Below are positions 33,210 to 43,070 of a stretch of DNA of 64,000 bases, piece after piece (the stretch's first letter is position 1; the number at the start of each line of letters is the position of its first letter). The stretch is taken from contig NC_074716.1 of assembly GCF_947242115.1 (NCBI RefSeq), positions 42,238,639-42,302,638 on the forward strand, in the 5' to 3' direction. The position numbers and the translations under genes were made by a program. Below the pieces are notes generated by a model. The model ran no database searches. It saw only the letters and a program-made list of their open reading frames with translations, and was not told where the DNA came from. This DNA is from Biomphalaria glabrata (lineage: Eukaryota > Mollusca > Gastropoda > Planorbidae).

Positions 33210-33637
33210 CCTTTGCTTGGAAATGGACATGATTTTTGTTTTGCGACATGGAAAATCGCTAATCGTTTCTAGGGCACGTGCGCTAGCCCTACTCACTGAA
33301 GTGCTCACCAAATATAAAACACCCCTCGTAGCCTTACATGAAATGAGCTGGAAAGACACTGACATTCTCAGAACTAACAAAGATACAATACTTTATATAG
33401 GTGGCAGCACCAACAACTTAGGCACAGGATTCGCTGTTAAAAAGGAAATGGTAGACAATGTCACTGGAGTTAAACTACTAACTGATAGACTCTGCCTACT
33501 ACGTGTAACAAGGAAATTCTTCTACATGACATTCATAAACGCTCATGCCCCCACTGGAGATACAGACGATAACACTAAAGAAATTTTCTACGATAGAAGG
33601 AATGGAAACTGGAAGCATGGAAAGAACGAGTCATTTT
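33210..33637 (+). mobile_element. LINE endonuclease-domain fragment
   Basis: Plus-strand frame with ALHEMSWKDTDIL, GGSTNNLGTGFAVKKE, LTDRLCLLRVTRKFFYMTF and INAHAPTGDTDDNTKE. This is the apurinic-type endonuclease of LINEs often annotated as craniofacial development protein 2-like. The open frame is about 140 codons. No reverse transcriptase follows, and an 81-bp MITE begins right after it. Confidence 0.85.
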
Positions 33638-33716
33638 AACTCTTTCTCTCCGTAATTATTTACCACATTCTGGGAAAGTCAACGTTGGTATCGTCAGTTA
33701 GGAGAAAAAGAGTTAA
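33636..33716. mobile_element. 81-bp MITE, copy 1
   Basis: Ends TTAACTCTTTCTCTCC and GGAGAAAAAGAGTTAA are inverse repeats. Exactly 81 bp, as are the copies at 33770 and 47730. The outermost TTAA may be the target site, as for piggyBac-like MITEs. Confidence 0.85.
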
Positions 33717-33769
33717 ATAATAAAAACATAAACAGACATAAAAAAAGGAAGAATAATCAAGAAAAATAT

Positions 33770-33850
33770 TTAACTCTTTCTGTCCATAATTATTTACCAC
33801 ATTCTGGTGGAATCAACGTTGGTATCGTCAGTTAGGAGAGAGGGAGTTAA
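33770..33850. mobile_element. 81-bp MITE, copy 2
   Basis: Same orientation as copy 1 and 53 bp downstream of it. It shares the internal block AATTATTTACCACATTCTGG and the end GAGTTAA. Confidence 0.85.
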
Positions 33851-33879
33851 AATGCTTTAAAAAAAAAGAAAAAGACAAT

Positions 33880-34070
33880 GCCTCCCTTATGCAATTTATT
33901 GAGCGATTGTTTTTCTCTTAAAAATTAATGAATGTGAGATTTAAAAAAAAAAATTACCCCGCCCCTTACCCTTATCATAGTTCGACATCCCGAAATTAAG
34001 CGAATGTATTGATCTAGTAGTACACCTGTTGATGTTACAACGATAAGCTTTTACATCTAGACTTAGAAGT
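33880..34070 (-). repeat. Intron segment shared with paralogue 3, part 1
   Basis: Aligns with 41960-42180: CGATTGTTTTTCTCTTAA, a diverged middle, then TTAAGCGAATGTAT[T/A]GATCTA and the ACTTAGAAG block. It shows that gene 2 and gene 3 arose by a duplication that included intron sequence. Confidence 0.7.
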
Positions 34071-34075
34071 AAAAG

Positions 34076-34342
34076 AAAAGTTCCGCTTTGAGACCTTGTG
34101 GTCTATAGGGCAGATGATGGAAAGGTCATCTCATTCTGTGGCCTACGGTTAACAATGGTGTCATGTGGCAAGCACAACGACCAACCGCCTTTACTTTTCT
34201 CCAATTAATGTCAGCTCATTAGAGCTGGGTGGACTCAGAGAAGCCCAAAGATCCCTACATTTAAAATCCCAGTCTTCACCAGAATTTAAACCCAGGATCC
34301 CGTTTCGGAAGCCAAGCGCTTTACCGCTCAGCCACCGCGCCT
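34076..34342 (-). mobile_element. tRNA-derived SINE, full length
   Basis: Reverse-oriented. Head at the right end (minus strand GGCGCGGTGGCTGAGCGGTA, then a B-box relic GGGTTTAAATT), with complete body and tail to AGACCTTGTGGTCTATA. It sits between the two duplicated intron segments and is absent from the corresponding place in paralogue 3, so it inserted after the duplication. Confidence 0.85.
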
Positions 34343-34497
34343 TATAAGGCAATGCGCAAAACTCTTGAATCAATAAGGCCTTACATTTGGAAATTCCCGA
34401 ACGTGAGAGTCCTTTCAAGAACGCAATAGTCCTTTCCGAACCGATGTAGGATCTAGACCTAGATTTAGTCTCTAGCCAAATTGATTTGTATTTATTT

Positions 34498-34690
34498 TTA
34501 CTTAGAAAAATTATAACGGTGTAACTAGAGTTTTCCCCATGTAACCAACGAGCTAGTCATTCTTTTCTCAGCAATATACATCTACTGATAAATTTCTAGG
34601 AAAATCGTTAGAGCCATTTATTGAGATAAGCGTCCGCCCACCCTCCATGAAGGAGTGACATGAATAGAGGTATTTTAAAAATGTAAAAAA
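34498..34690 (-). repeat. Intron segment shared with paralogue 3, part 2
   Basis: Aligns with 42237-42440 (AATTATAACGG, TTCTTTTCTCAGC, TTAGAGCCATTT, CACCCTCCAT, GAATAGAGGTATT) and, inverted, with 54313-54495. Confidence 0.75.
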
Positions 34691-35158
34691 AGAAAACAAT
34701 CTGAATAGAATAAAAAAAGAGAGAATGCGTTTAAAATGGAAAGAAAGAATAAATATTAAGAACAGAAACATAAGAAAGAAAGACAGATAGACAAAAAAGG
34801 AAGGCTAAAAAGAAAGAAAAATATTATAAGAAAGAATGAGAGTAGAAAACAAATGAAAGAAAAAAATATATGGTATATAAATAAATGGAGGAATGTAAGA
34901 ATGTAGATATATAAAGAAAACGAATAGACAATACCTTATTTTACATCTTTGGCACATCCTCAAAAAAACAATAGAATCACAGTAAAGAATACAAAAATTG
35001 CAATAATGGCAGAAAAAAAGTTAGAAAACTCAATGATAAAAGTACTATATATATATATATAAATGTAATGTAAAAAATATACTTTATGTCTTTTGGCGTG
35101 GCGTAGTTATGTAAGTATGTTTTGAAAGCTCCAAGGATTGTTGCATATATCACATACA
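34691..35158 (-). other. A-rich sequence and presumed untranslated first exon of paralogue 2
   Basis: 34700-35060 is GAAA/TATA-rich simple sequence. On the minus strand, just downstream of the TATA at 35171, a segment with GGAGCTTTCAAAAC aligns with the paralogue 3 first-exon region. No donor site was fixed. Confidence 0.35.
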
Positions 35159-35430
35159 AGCTCAGCTCATTTTATACCAGGTTGAAATGTCTTTACTTTA
35201 ATGAATTCCAGTATAATTGTCTTGACAGTTTTTCATTAAATGCATCTATCTTTATAAATGAATAGACATTTCACCAGTCTAGTGTTAAATTAGCTCCTAA
35301 CGTGTGTAGCAGCTAATTACCCTCGCCACATGTCTCCGCGTCTGTCCACACTACCATAGCCTATGAATTTATCTTCCATCAAATATTGCCCTGGTTTTTG
35401 GAGATAGATAGAATATAGCGGTTCTAAAAT
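35159..35430 (-). promoter_or_regulatory. Conserved promoter block, paralogue 2
   Basis: Second copy of the block at 14341-14625, with TATA box (minus strand GGTATAAAATGAG) at 35171-35176. It keeps the AAACTGTCAAGACAAT, ACCAGACTGGTG-like, GTGGCGAGGGTAATTAGCTG and GAAGATAAATTC segments in the same order. It lies about 5.3 kb upstream of paralogue 2 on the same strand. Confidence 0.75.
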
Positions 35431-36191
35431 ACTGACATCCTGACTATTTGTTCTGGCACAAGATGAGGTAATTGATCAATGGCGTATACATTGTGTGTGA
35501 CAAGGAAACGTATTCTTATACGTGCGTTGCCTAAGCCTACACATTTTACTCAATGCATTATTGAAGTGAATTGCACCATGAACAAGCTTAATGTGCTAAA
35601 TAGACCGTCCAAAAAAAAAAACTAATTGTTAAGCATGTGTCAGATAGAAATATTTTTAATGAGACAAATTAGAGTTTCGTCTCCGGGAGACTAATTGGGA
35701 AGTTCTTTTTAACCACTACAGTTTCAAATTTCGTATTGGAATTGTGCGTATTTCCAAATGCAGGTTACGAGCATAGGATTTTCCTGGCTAAAAGAAAGTC
35801 TGTGGGACAAATAAAAAAGTGAAACCTGTAAGGTGTAGAGACGCACTTTAGGTGACTGATAGTGAACGCATAAATTTGACGACATAAATCCAGAGCGAGG
35901 CTGTACCTTAGCGAGATTTAACGGACAGTTGAGGCTAGGCTTTTATAGAGGTAACATCGTACGTGATAGTGACTGAGACTAGACTGCTCCAGTTTGTAAA
36001 TTAAACAGTTATACTTCATACGCCTGTTGGTTGTTCACTCTATTTGTGGAGTTGTATTATTGTCTACACGTCTGTAATCAAAAACGCGCTAGTAATTTGA
36101 CGCGTGCAGAAACACGGAACCTATATTGGCTGAACAGTACAAGATATACAGACTCAGATTAGACATTTCTACAAAGTTCGCTATGTTATTA
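35431..36191. other. Intergenic, no gene seen
   Basis: 35840-36110 has a relatively even base composition and could be a solo LTR or other repeat, but I see no boundaries or second copy. Confidence 0.35.
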
Positions 36192-36199
36192 TATATATA

Positions 36200-38171
36200 C
36201 ATGGGCGTAGCCAGGATTTTTTTTCGGGGGGGGGGGGTTTGGGGGGGGGGGGATTTTTTCTCCCCCCTCCCCCCCCCCCCCCCCCCGCGAATTTTTTTTT
36301 ATATGTATTTATGTGTACGTAATCTTTATTGCATTCTGACCCTTCATTCTTTCGGAAGACGTTTATTGTGCCCTAGAATAGGTTCTGCCATGAGTTAGTG
36401 GAAAAATTGTAGATTCCCCGCCAATACTAGCAAGGGGGTCTGGAGGAGCGCTAGGAGCTCCCCCACCGCGGGGCGAAGCCCCGCCGCCAAGCACTATTTC
36501 TGGTATTCAAAGCTAACAAAATGCATATTCTGAGGTATCTACAGTCCATTTTCCTGCTGTTGAAAAGTTTTATTTCAAAAACCTAATGTGCTATTCTTAC
36601 TGACTTAGACCCTCCCGCGCCTTTTGGCGCATTTGACGTCATGCTGTTTCCATAAAATCTGTCACTGGTAATGTCTGAAGCCTCTTCCCACCTGCCATGA
36701 GGACCTCAATGAATGAGAGGCGTCAAGTTGTACTAGGATATCATTGCAACTCTTCTTATGCGTAATTCATTTTGTCGGAGAACATGTCCCGCAAACCTCA
36801 TGCGTCGCTCTCTCACAATCTTACTAAAGGGTCGACTCCCAGTTCGGCATAGAATTTCCTTGATTTAAACCCGATCTCTATAACTGACTCCTAAAATCTG
36901 TCTTAGCCATCTTTGTTGAGCCATATTTAGTGTTTTTCAATTTCGGCAGATGACTATTCACTGCAGTTTATTAAGGGAGCCCTGCCACTGTTAAAAATGT
37001 GTAACCACTCTTGAATACGCTCTTGGAATTAAGTGACTGTAGTTTGCTTTAGATTTTATATGGAAAAGAGAAGTTTTATCGTCAAAATCATCTGTTGGGG
37101 GTTTTCCACCTCAAAATGCTCTGTAGGGGGATCTTAAACTCAAAACCATCTGGAGGGGTTTTAAACTTTAAACAAACGCCATCTGTAGAAGAGGGGTTTA
37201 AACTCAAAACCCCCGAATGGATTGGCTACGCTCAAATAATTTTAGTGTGTAATTTGCTTTTTTTTTTATATTGAAGAGGTATTTTTAGCATTAAACCACT
37301 CTGAATGGGGGTTTAAACTCAAAACCCCTTTTGGCAACGCTCATAGCATTTTGAGTGCGTAATTTGCTTTTTTTCTTACACTGAAGATGTATTTTTTAGC
37401 CTCAAACCCCCCTGGCGGGGGGTTTAAACTCAAAACCCCTTTGGCTGCGTTCATAGATTTTAGTGTGAGTAATTTGCTTTTATTTATATTGAAGAGGTAC
37501 TTTTTAGCTTCAAACTCCACTGGAGGGGAGTTTCAACTCAAAACCCCTTTGACTACACTCAAAACATTTTGAGTGTATAATTTGCTTTGTTTTTATTATT
37601 AAAGAGGTATTTTTTACCTTCAAACCCCGCTGAAGTGGAGTTTAAACTCAAATCTGAGTCAAAATCCATTTAGCTACGCTCATAACATTTTGAGTGCGTA
37701 ATTAACTTTTTTTTATATTGAAGAGGGGGTTTATCGTAAATTTTGGAGGGGGTTTTAAAATCAAAATCTTCTTTTACTGTGCTCTTGGAATTAGGGGATT
37801 TTCGTTTGCATTTTTGTTTTGTTTTATAGAAGAGGGGGGGGGTTAACTGCAAAAACCCCAAGTAGGGGGTTTAAAACTCAAAACCCCTAGTAGGGGGTTT
37901 TAAACTTAAAACCCCTGTTAGGGTTTTTTTTTAACTCGAACCCCCCTGGTAGGGGTTTTTAAACTCAAAACCCCCTGGTAAGGGGTTTTAAACTCAAAAC
38001 CCCATTGGTTGTGCTGGGGCAATTGATGGTTTAGTATTAAAATCTCACCTAAAATAAACAAAATCAAAGCAAAAAATCATTCACTAAATTCCGGTCCCCC
38101 CCCCTCTTGGGGGGGATTTCATTTCGGGGGGGGTTTGAACCCCAAACCCCCCCCCCCTGGCTACGCCCATG
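36200..38171 (+). mobile_element. CATGGGCG element, copy C, complete
   Basis: 1972 bp. Ends CATGGGCGTAGCCAGGATTT and CCTGGCTACGCCCATG are inverse complements. The flanking octamer TATATATA occurs on both sides but lies in TA repeats, so it is weak evidence alone. Six 112-bp modules (spacer motif near 37225, 37337, 37449, 37557, 37677 and 37779) match copy B one to one. No transposase. Long C and G tracts lie inside both ends. Confidence 0.87.
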
Positions 38172-38173
38172 TA

Positions 38174-38258
<85 letters not shown>

Positions 38259-38264
38259 TATATA
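38172..38264. repeat. (TA)n microsatellite
   Basis: About 90 bp of almost pure TA directly after copy C. The short TA run to the left of the element suggests it landed in a TA repeat that then expanded on one side. Confidence 0.95.
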
Positions 38265-38905
38265 TTACAGGCGTTAATTTTAAAAAAAGAAGATAATTAC
38301 GCAGTGATCAGTGATTTAAACTATGCTAAGTCGTTAGTTTTCCTGGCTGATCATGCAACCCATTCCAGTCTCTAATGGCATTAGAGAAGAAGGAGCATTT
38401 GTACGAACTGTCGTTTCGCTTATTTTATTATTTTTTTTTATTCTTTGATTTATTTTTATTTTTTTACACTACAGAACGACTATTATATATATATATATAT
38501 GACTGTAATGACTCAATAGTGGGATGCGTAGAAGTTGAGACTAGTCGAGGATTTCCATAGTGACTCGTCGACGGTACATTGAAAACGTAGATCGGTAATA
38601 TCTTAGAGACAGACTTGTGATGGCCCTCGTGTAGAGCTTGTATGTGTGGCTTGTTTGGTGTCTAGGGGATGGTTTTGAATTAGGAACACACTGGGCCATC
38701 AGTGATATATCGGAAGCAGGCATGCAACAAAACAGACAACGGAGAACTAAAGGGCCTCAAGTATGTCATTTTGATACGTATTCAATTAAGATTCTATAAT
38801 ATTATCTTATAAAAGTGACGTTGGAGCGTCGTATCCAAAAAATCTTTGACAGTGTCATGCTAATTGAATCTAATCTATTTTTGATGAAATAGACGACATA
38901 TGTAG
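38265..38905. other. Intergenic, repeat fragment
   Basis: 38330-38410 matches the dispersed repeat at 17310-17400 (AGAAGGAGCATTTGTAC). A TA tract lies at 38485-38502. No gene seen. Confidence 0.4.
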
Positions 38906-38908
38906 ACA

Positions 38909-39100
38909 AGAGGCTGAGTGGTAAAGTGCTTGGCTTTCGTGAGTGTGAACGGTGGGGAGTGTGAATGGTGAGTGTGAATGGTGGTGTGAATGGTGAGTGT
39001 GAATGGTGAGTGTGGTTTTTTTATTTCGGGATCCACCTTGCTGTAATGGATACCTGACATTGGTTAGGGGAAAGCGAAGACAGTTGATCTATCTTTTCTT
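38909..39100 (+). mobile_element. tRNA-derived SINE with a minisatellite inside
   Basis: Head GAGGCTGAGTGGTAAAGTGC and GCTTGGCTTTCGTGAG, then about 75 bp of GTGAGTGTGAATGGTG tandem units (38938-39015), then the SINE body from TTATTTCGGGATC to ATGGATACCTGACATTGG. The units replace the normal B-box segment. Confidence 0.75.
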
Positions 39101-39785
39101 ATCTTACCTTATATCTTATATCATTATAATATACAACTTATTGTAAAGGAATGCCCGAGCCGATTTTGACAACCCATTCCGCCCCTGTGTCTCAGTGCCA
39201 TAAATCGTATCGCTGATTAACTGAGGAGCTCGAGGTCAAATCTTTATTTGTATCAATTGTTTTTGTTTATCTTTTAGCTTTCTCAATACGCTATGGAACT
39301 TTTGAAAGTGGTAAGTGAAGAAAAAAGGGGGTATCTTGGTGATCGCTTTTTAAATGTATTTATATATTTTAAAAAAGTGTACGACCTGAATTCGAGGACT
39401 AAATCCTCCTCAGCCTTCTCAAGCCAATACATTAACCACTCTACCAGCGAATCACTCATGAAAAAAGGTTTTCTTGTTATCTCTTGTTAGCTTCAAGCCT
39501 TAAAGCGGCGACTTGCAAAGTAAAAAGGGGACTAATTCAGCTTATACCACCACTTCAGTCAAGTATGTATTCATTCCCTTGTTCGAAATACCAAAGAAAA
39601 TAGTTAATTAACTAGTTGGTTACTTTTTTTTTATATTGATTCTTGTTTTGTCAGGTACAAGAAATACTTGTGAAAAAAATTTCAGCTTGATCCGAGATTG
39701 CGTGCCGGAGAAATAATGGGTACAAATATTTTACCAGACAGACAGACAGAGTGAGTTGATATAGGCTTTGTAATAACAAAAAAAA
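39101..39785. other. Intergenic, dispersed repeat
   Basis: 39625-39775 matches 11735-11880 (ATTGATTC.TGT.TTGTCAGG, then ACCAGACAGACAGACAGAGTG). No gene seen. Confidence 0.45.
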
Positions 39786-39789
39786 AGCC

Positions 39790-39950
39790 AACTTAGAATA
39801 TATTTCATCTTTTATTATATTTAGTTCTTCAAATCAATAGCGTCGCTATACTATTATCTTAATTTGATCTATTTACTTGAAGTACTCTTCAACATGTCCT
39901 GCTGTCACAGTAGGCCGCCGATGAGTCCACTGATAGGACATAGACCTACT
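39790..39950 (-). pseudogene. Relic of the 3' end of a secreted-peptide paralogue
   Basis: 39790-39890 aligns with the 3' untranslated region of paralogue 3 at 41190-41280 (GAATATATTTCA.., TATTATATTT.GTTC, then GCGTCGCTATAC). Next to it, on the minus strand, 39905-39945 could encode PISGLIGGLL followed by a stop, in the family's C-terminal style. No signal peptide or splice site was found upstream. I read it as the tail of a lost family member. The 3' UTR match is firm; the coding piece is tentative. Confidence 0.5.
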
Positions 39951-40769
39951 GTAGAATATTTGTGTTACACAAATAACAAACTAGTGTTTAAAAGGAAAGA
40001 CCATAGACTTATATCTAGACTGGAAACCGGAAATAAATTCTTATCCGCGATTGATCGATTCACAGATCTATACAATCAATCTTTTCTGTCTTAGAAAAGT
40101 AATGATCTTTAGTTTTCAAAGTTTAGAAATAATGCAAAATTATTTCTCGGATATTCACGCAAATATATGAAACCAAGCCATTTCCTGTTTGTTTCCATTG
40201 AGATAATGTTTCAAAAATTTTAGATGGAAATAACGGAGGTTGATTTAAATCATCTTATGTGCATTTAAATAGATTGATTGCCTAGATCTTTCTAGATTAT
40301 GTATTATTATATATAGATTATATAATAATTATGAGACTAGAGTACTCTTATTTTTTATGTTCAATTACTAGATCTAGATCTAAAAATAAATTATATGTTA
40401 CATAGGTTAGGGTTGAAAAAAATACAAAATTTACTTCTTTTAACTACTTTACAGAACAACGCCTTGATGCAACTTTCTACAAAAAATTTACATTTTTTTG
40501 TGTTAAAAAATCTCCATGTCCAGTTTAAATAAAGTATATATATAAGTCTATGGGGAAGACATATTAGGAACCTATTATTACGTAAACACAAGCGGTGTTG
40601 CACTGACGCGCTAGTGTGCAAATGTACATATAATACCAATATGTTACATCTCTCTTCTTTAATTCAGAAAATCTATTTATCAGAATAACTAACAAACTAG
40701 ACAACTAAAAAGTCAATTCAGTTAATCACAAATCAAGTGATCAACCTTATACCAATATGTTACACCTGC
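39951..40769. other. AT-rich intergenic, no gene seen
   Basis: Contains AGATCTAGA-type words (40355-40385). The frames at 39864-40094 and 40391-40639 have no support. Confidence 0.4.
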
Positions 40770-40876
40770 ACCACCAGTATCAGTCAAACCTTAAACAGTG
40801 GCCAGCACATTACCTGCAGGAAACAAGTATTCCACCGAGTAGCCCTTGGACTGCACTGATTGGGATATTCTCGTAG
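40770..40876 (-). pseudogene. Fragment of a secreted-peptide paralogue coding exon
   Basis: About 105 bp aligning with the C-terminal coding part of paralogue 3 (41325-41435): CCA.TATCAGT.AAACCTT, ACAGTG.CCAGCA, AAGTATTCCAC, TTGGA.TGCACTGAT.GG. It also resembles the 51-bp repeat of paralogue 1 (CAGCACATTACCTGCA). No N-terminal part survives. With the 3' UTR relic at 39790 it suggests a fourth, degraded locus between genes 2 and 3. Confidence 0.65.
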
Positions 40877-41278
40877 TTTTTATAAAGCTTAAATAAACTT
40901 ATTTTGTCTGTCTGTCTTTCTTACTGTTTATCTACATCTTTTACACATTTAATTACATTGCTGATCCATACTAATTGATACAAATACACTTATTATTTAA
41001 GCTTTGTTTTTTAAACCTTTTTTTTTTATTTTGCTTGTTTATTTTTTTTCTAGTGTTTTCGATCTAAGCAGGTAGGAAGGACAGAGACAGATCCACAGAC
41101 AGTACACAAAAACCTAATAGCGGCTATTACCCTTTCAGAGGTCGCTAAAAAAAAAGATTAAATATGAAAAGAAAATTTAACACGAAAAAACTTGGAATAT
41201 ATTTCACTTTTTTTTTATTATATTTTGTTCATCAAGTCAATTGCGTCGCTATACGGTTTGTATGTTGAAATACTTTCA
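40877..41278. other. 3' flank of paralogue 3
   Basis: AT-rich. A TCTGTCTGTC tract lies at 40906-40916. A fragment ending GAGGTCGCTAAAA (41130-41150) resembles a dispersed repeat end. Minus-strand AATAAA hexamers at 41213-41218 and 41279-41284 are candidate poly(A) signals. Confidence 0.4.
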
Positions 41279-41295
41279 TTTATTTGTTTCCCTCC

Positions 41296-41670
41296 TCAAT
41301 ATCCCAAGCTGTTAGAAAAGGCTCCACTACCATCAGTGAAACCTTGAACAGTGCCTAGCAAAGTACCTCCGAGTCCACCGGCAATAGGTATTCCACTGAA
41401 TAGACTTTGGAGTGCACTGATCGGAATACTCGGGAGATTATCAACTGGAAGATTTGCAACCGTACCGCCGACAGAGTTCCTTGCTATACCTCCTACGATT
41501 GGAAGACTACCAACAATACCAGTCGCTGTTCGCACAGCTTGTTGGGGCAGATTCATGGAAAGACGCCTGGCAAAGTTTTCTTCAGTTTCAGCCTCTCTGG
41601 GATTTCTTGTAAAGCACAAGACTGATCCAAGAGCGAGACTCATGACGACAAGGCTGGCGACGTTCAACAT
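41296..41670 (-). CDS. Secreted prepro-type protein, paralogue 3 (124 aa)
   Basis: Single coding exon; the ATG at 41670 follows TTCTTTCAG directly. Signal peptide residues 1-20 (MLNVASLVVMSLALGSVLCF), then TRNPREAETEENFARR (21-36), which ends in Arg-Arg. The remainder is Gly/Ile/Pro/Leu/Val-rich (TGIVGSLPIVGGIARN, then SIPISALQSLFSG, IPIAGGLGGTLLGTVQGF), with one copy of the GTVQG motif that is repeated in paralogue 1. No cysteines occur after the signal peptide. The promoter block at 43071-43320 lies only 1.4 kb upstream, with a good donor (GTAAGA) at 43008-43013, so this locus gives the clearest two-exon model: a non-coding exon of about 50 nt, a 1.34-kb intron, then the coding exon. Confidence 0.87.
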   Translation of the reverse strand: MLNVASLVVMSLALGSVLCFTRNPREAETEENFARRLSMNLPQQAVRTATGIVGSLPIVGGIARNSVGGTVANLPVDNLPSIPISALQSLFSGIPIAGGLGGTLLGTVQGFTDGSGAFSNSLGY

Positions 41671-42236
41671 CTGAAAGAATAAAAGAAACAAAATAAAGTA
41701 GTTTAACAATAGAAATTTTACACACAAAAAAAAGGAAATAACAATTTCGGAATATTAGCCAGAAAAAAAAATACTTTCCTGTTTAATACAGATATAGATC
41801 TACGTTTTTTTTGCAAGATAATTTTTTCGGAACATTTAAAGGCAACAAGCTTAGGGATTCGAGATGGCAGATCTATATTATTTATGGTACATCTCTAAGT
41901 TTACATCCCTAAAATCATTTATAATAACAGAAACATCAATAATACTTTTTTTGTTAAAAGTCAGTAACTCCTTTATTCAAGTTATAGAGCGATTGTTTTT
42001 CTCTTAATAACTGTGAATGAATTTTAGATTTTAAAAAAAAAACTAAACATTTTTTTACTCAATCCTTCCCCCCCCCCCCCCGGGCCACTTCCCCCTAAAA
42101 AGACTTCTGGTTAAGCGAATGTATAGATCTATTAAACTTTATAATTATCCAATGACTGGCCCTTTAGATCGAGACTTAGAAGACACGATGCGCACACTTT
42201 TCCCGTTCTCTAATTGAATTGAAATCTTTGTTTTTA

Positions 42237-42440
42237 TTTTCAACAATTATAACGGTCAAACTTGAGTTTTCCTCGTGTGGCTAGCGAGCTATTAATTCTT
42301 TTCTCAGCGATATTCATCAACTGTTGAATTTATAGGACAATCTTTAGAGCCATTTTTGAGATCCGTGTCCAGATTCCACCCTCCATCTTCCAACCTTTAG
42401 GTTTCATGGAGTTCTGAATTGAATAGAGGTATTGTAATGA
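42237..42440 (-). repeat. Duplicated intron segment
   Basis: Partner of 34498-34690 in the paralogue 2 intron, with a third, inverted copy at 54313-54495. The third copy, away from any family member, means the segment might instead be a dispersed repeat. Confidence 0.65.
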
Positions 42441-42519
42441 ATAATATAATTAAAAACAAAAATAATTTGTTTGTGTTTTACATTTTTCAGAAATTCCTTC
42501 AGAATAGAATCGTAGCCCA

Positions 42520-42612
42520 GAGCACCCGCATGACTTCTGGGGATGGTTTCTGGCAGAGTTCGAACCCAAATCTATCGAGACAACAGTCCAGCGGTCATAC
42601 CATACGACTAAG
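42520..42612 (-). repeat. tRNA-like repeat, second SINE-like family, copy 1
   Basis: Minus strand: GGGTGCTTAGTCGTATGG.. with TTTGGGTTCGAACTCTGCC (B-box-like), differing from the common SINE head. The related copy at 42745-42842 shows the same order (TGCTTAGTCGT, CCCGATA, CAACTCTGCCCA). Confidence 0.5.
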
Positions 42613-42744
42613 CACCCATATCACTATCATTTTTTATAGTTGTAAAGATCTACTGAATTATTTTGACTAATAACTATTTTGTAGGATTAGACTTTCACTA
42701 ATAAATTGCATATGTTAGTTTGTTTAACATGTTTCAAATGTTCC

Positions 42745-42842
42745 TCGCGAAGTATTACGAGGAATGGCAGTGGGCAGAGTTGGAGCCCGGGATTATCGGG
42801 ACGTTATTCGTGAGCTCATTCCAGACGACTAAGCAGGCATCC
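42745..42842 (-). repeat. tRNA-like repeat, second SINE-like family, copy 2
   Basis: Diverged copy of 42520-42612. The B-box region is degraded (GGGCTCCAACTC on the minus strand). Confidence 0.45.
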
Positions 42843-43070
42843 AGTTTTAGCCCTGACATGTCTTTACTGGGAACTTTCCCGCTGAGTAATAATTAAATAA
42901 TAATAATAATAATTAAAGAAATATAATGTAGACTAATCTGAAGGGTAAAACCTGCCAGTACTATTATATTAAATACAAAATTTCAAACAAAACTTACTTT
43001 TATTTTGTCTTACTTGTTCTAGGTAAATCACAGATGTTGTTTTGAAGCTCCGAAGACTGGTGTACAAATT

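Larger units (their letters stand above)
41671..43013 (-). other. Intron of paralogue 3
   Basis: Donor GTAAGA (minus strand, 43008-43013) and acceptor CTTTCAG (before 41670). Contains segments shared with the paralogue 2 intron (41960-42180, 42237-42440), a C-tract at 42068-42083 and two copies of a tRNA-like repeat (42520-42612, 42745-42842). Confidence 0.6.

Noticed and set aside
33217-33639. Host craniofacial development protein 2-like gene
   Set aside because: That annotation name usually marks LINE endonuclease domains, and the sequence fits a LINE fragment.
35840-36110. Possible solo LTR
   Set aside because: No defined TG..CA boundaries, no target duplication and no second copy in the window.
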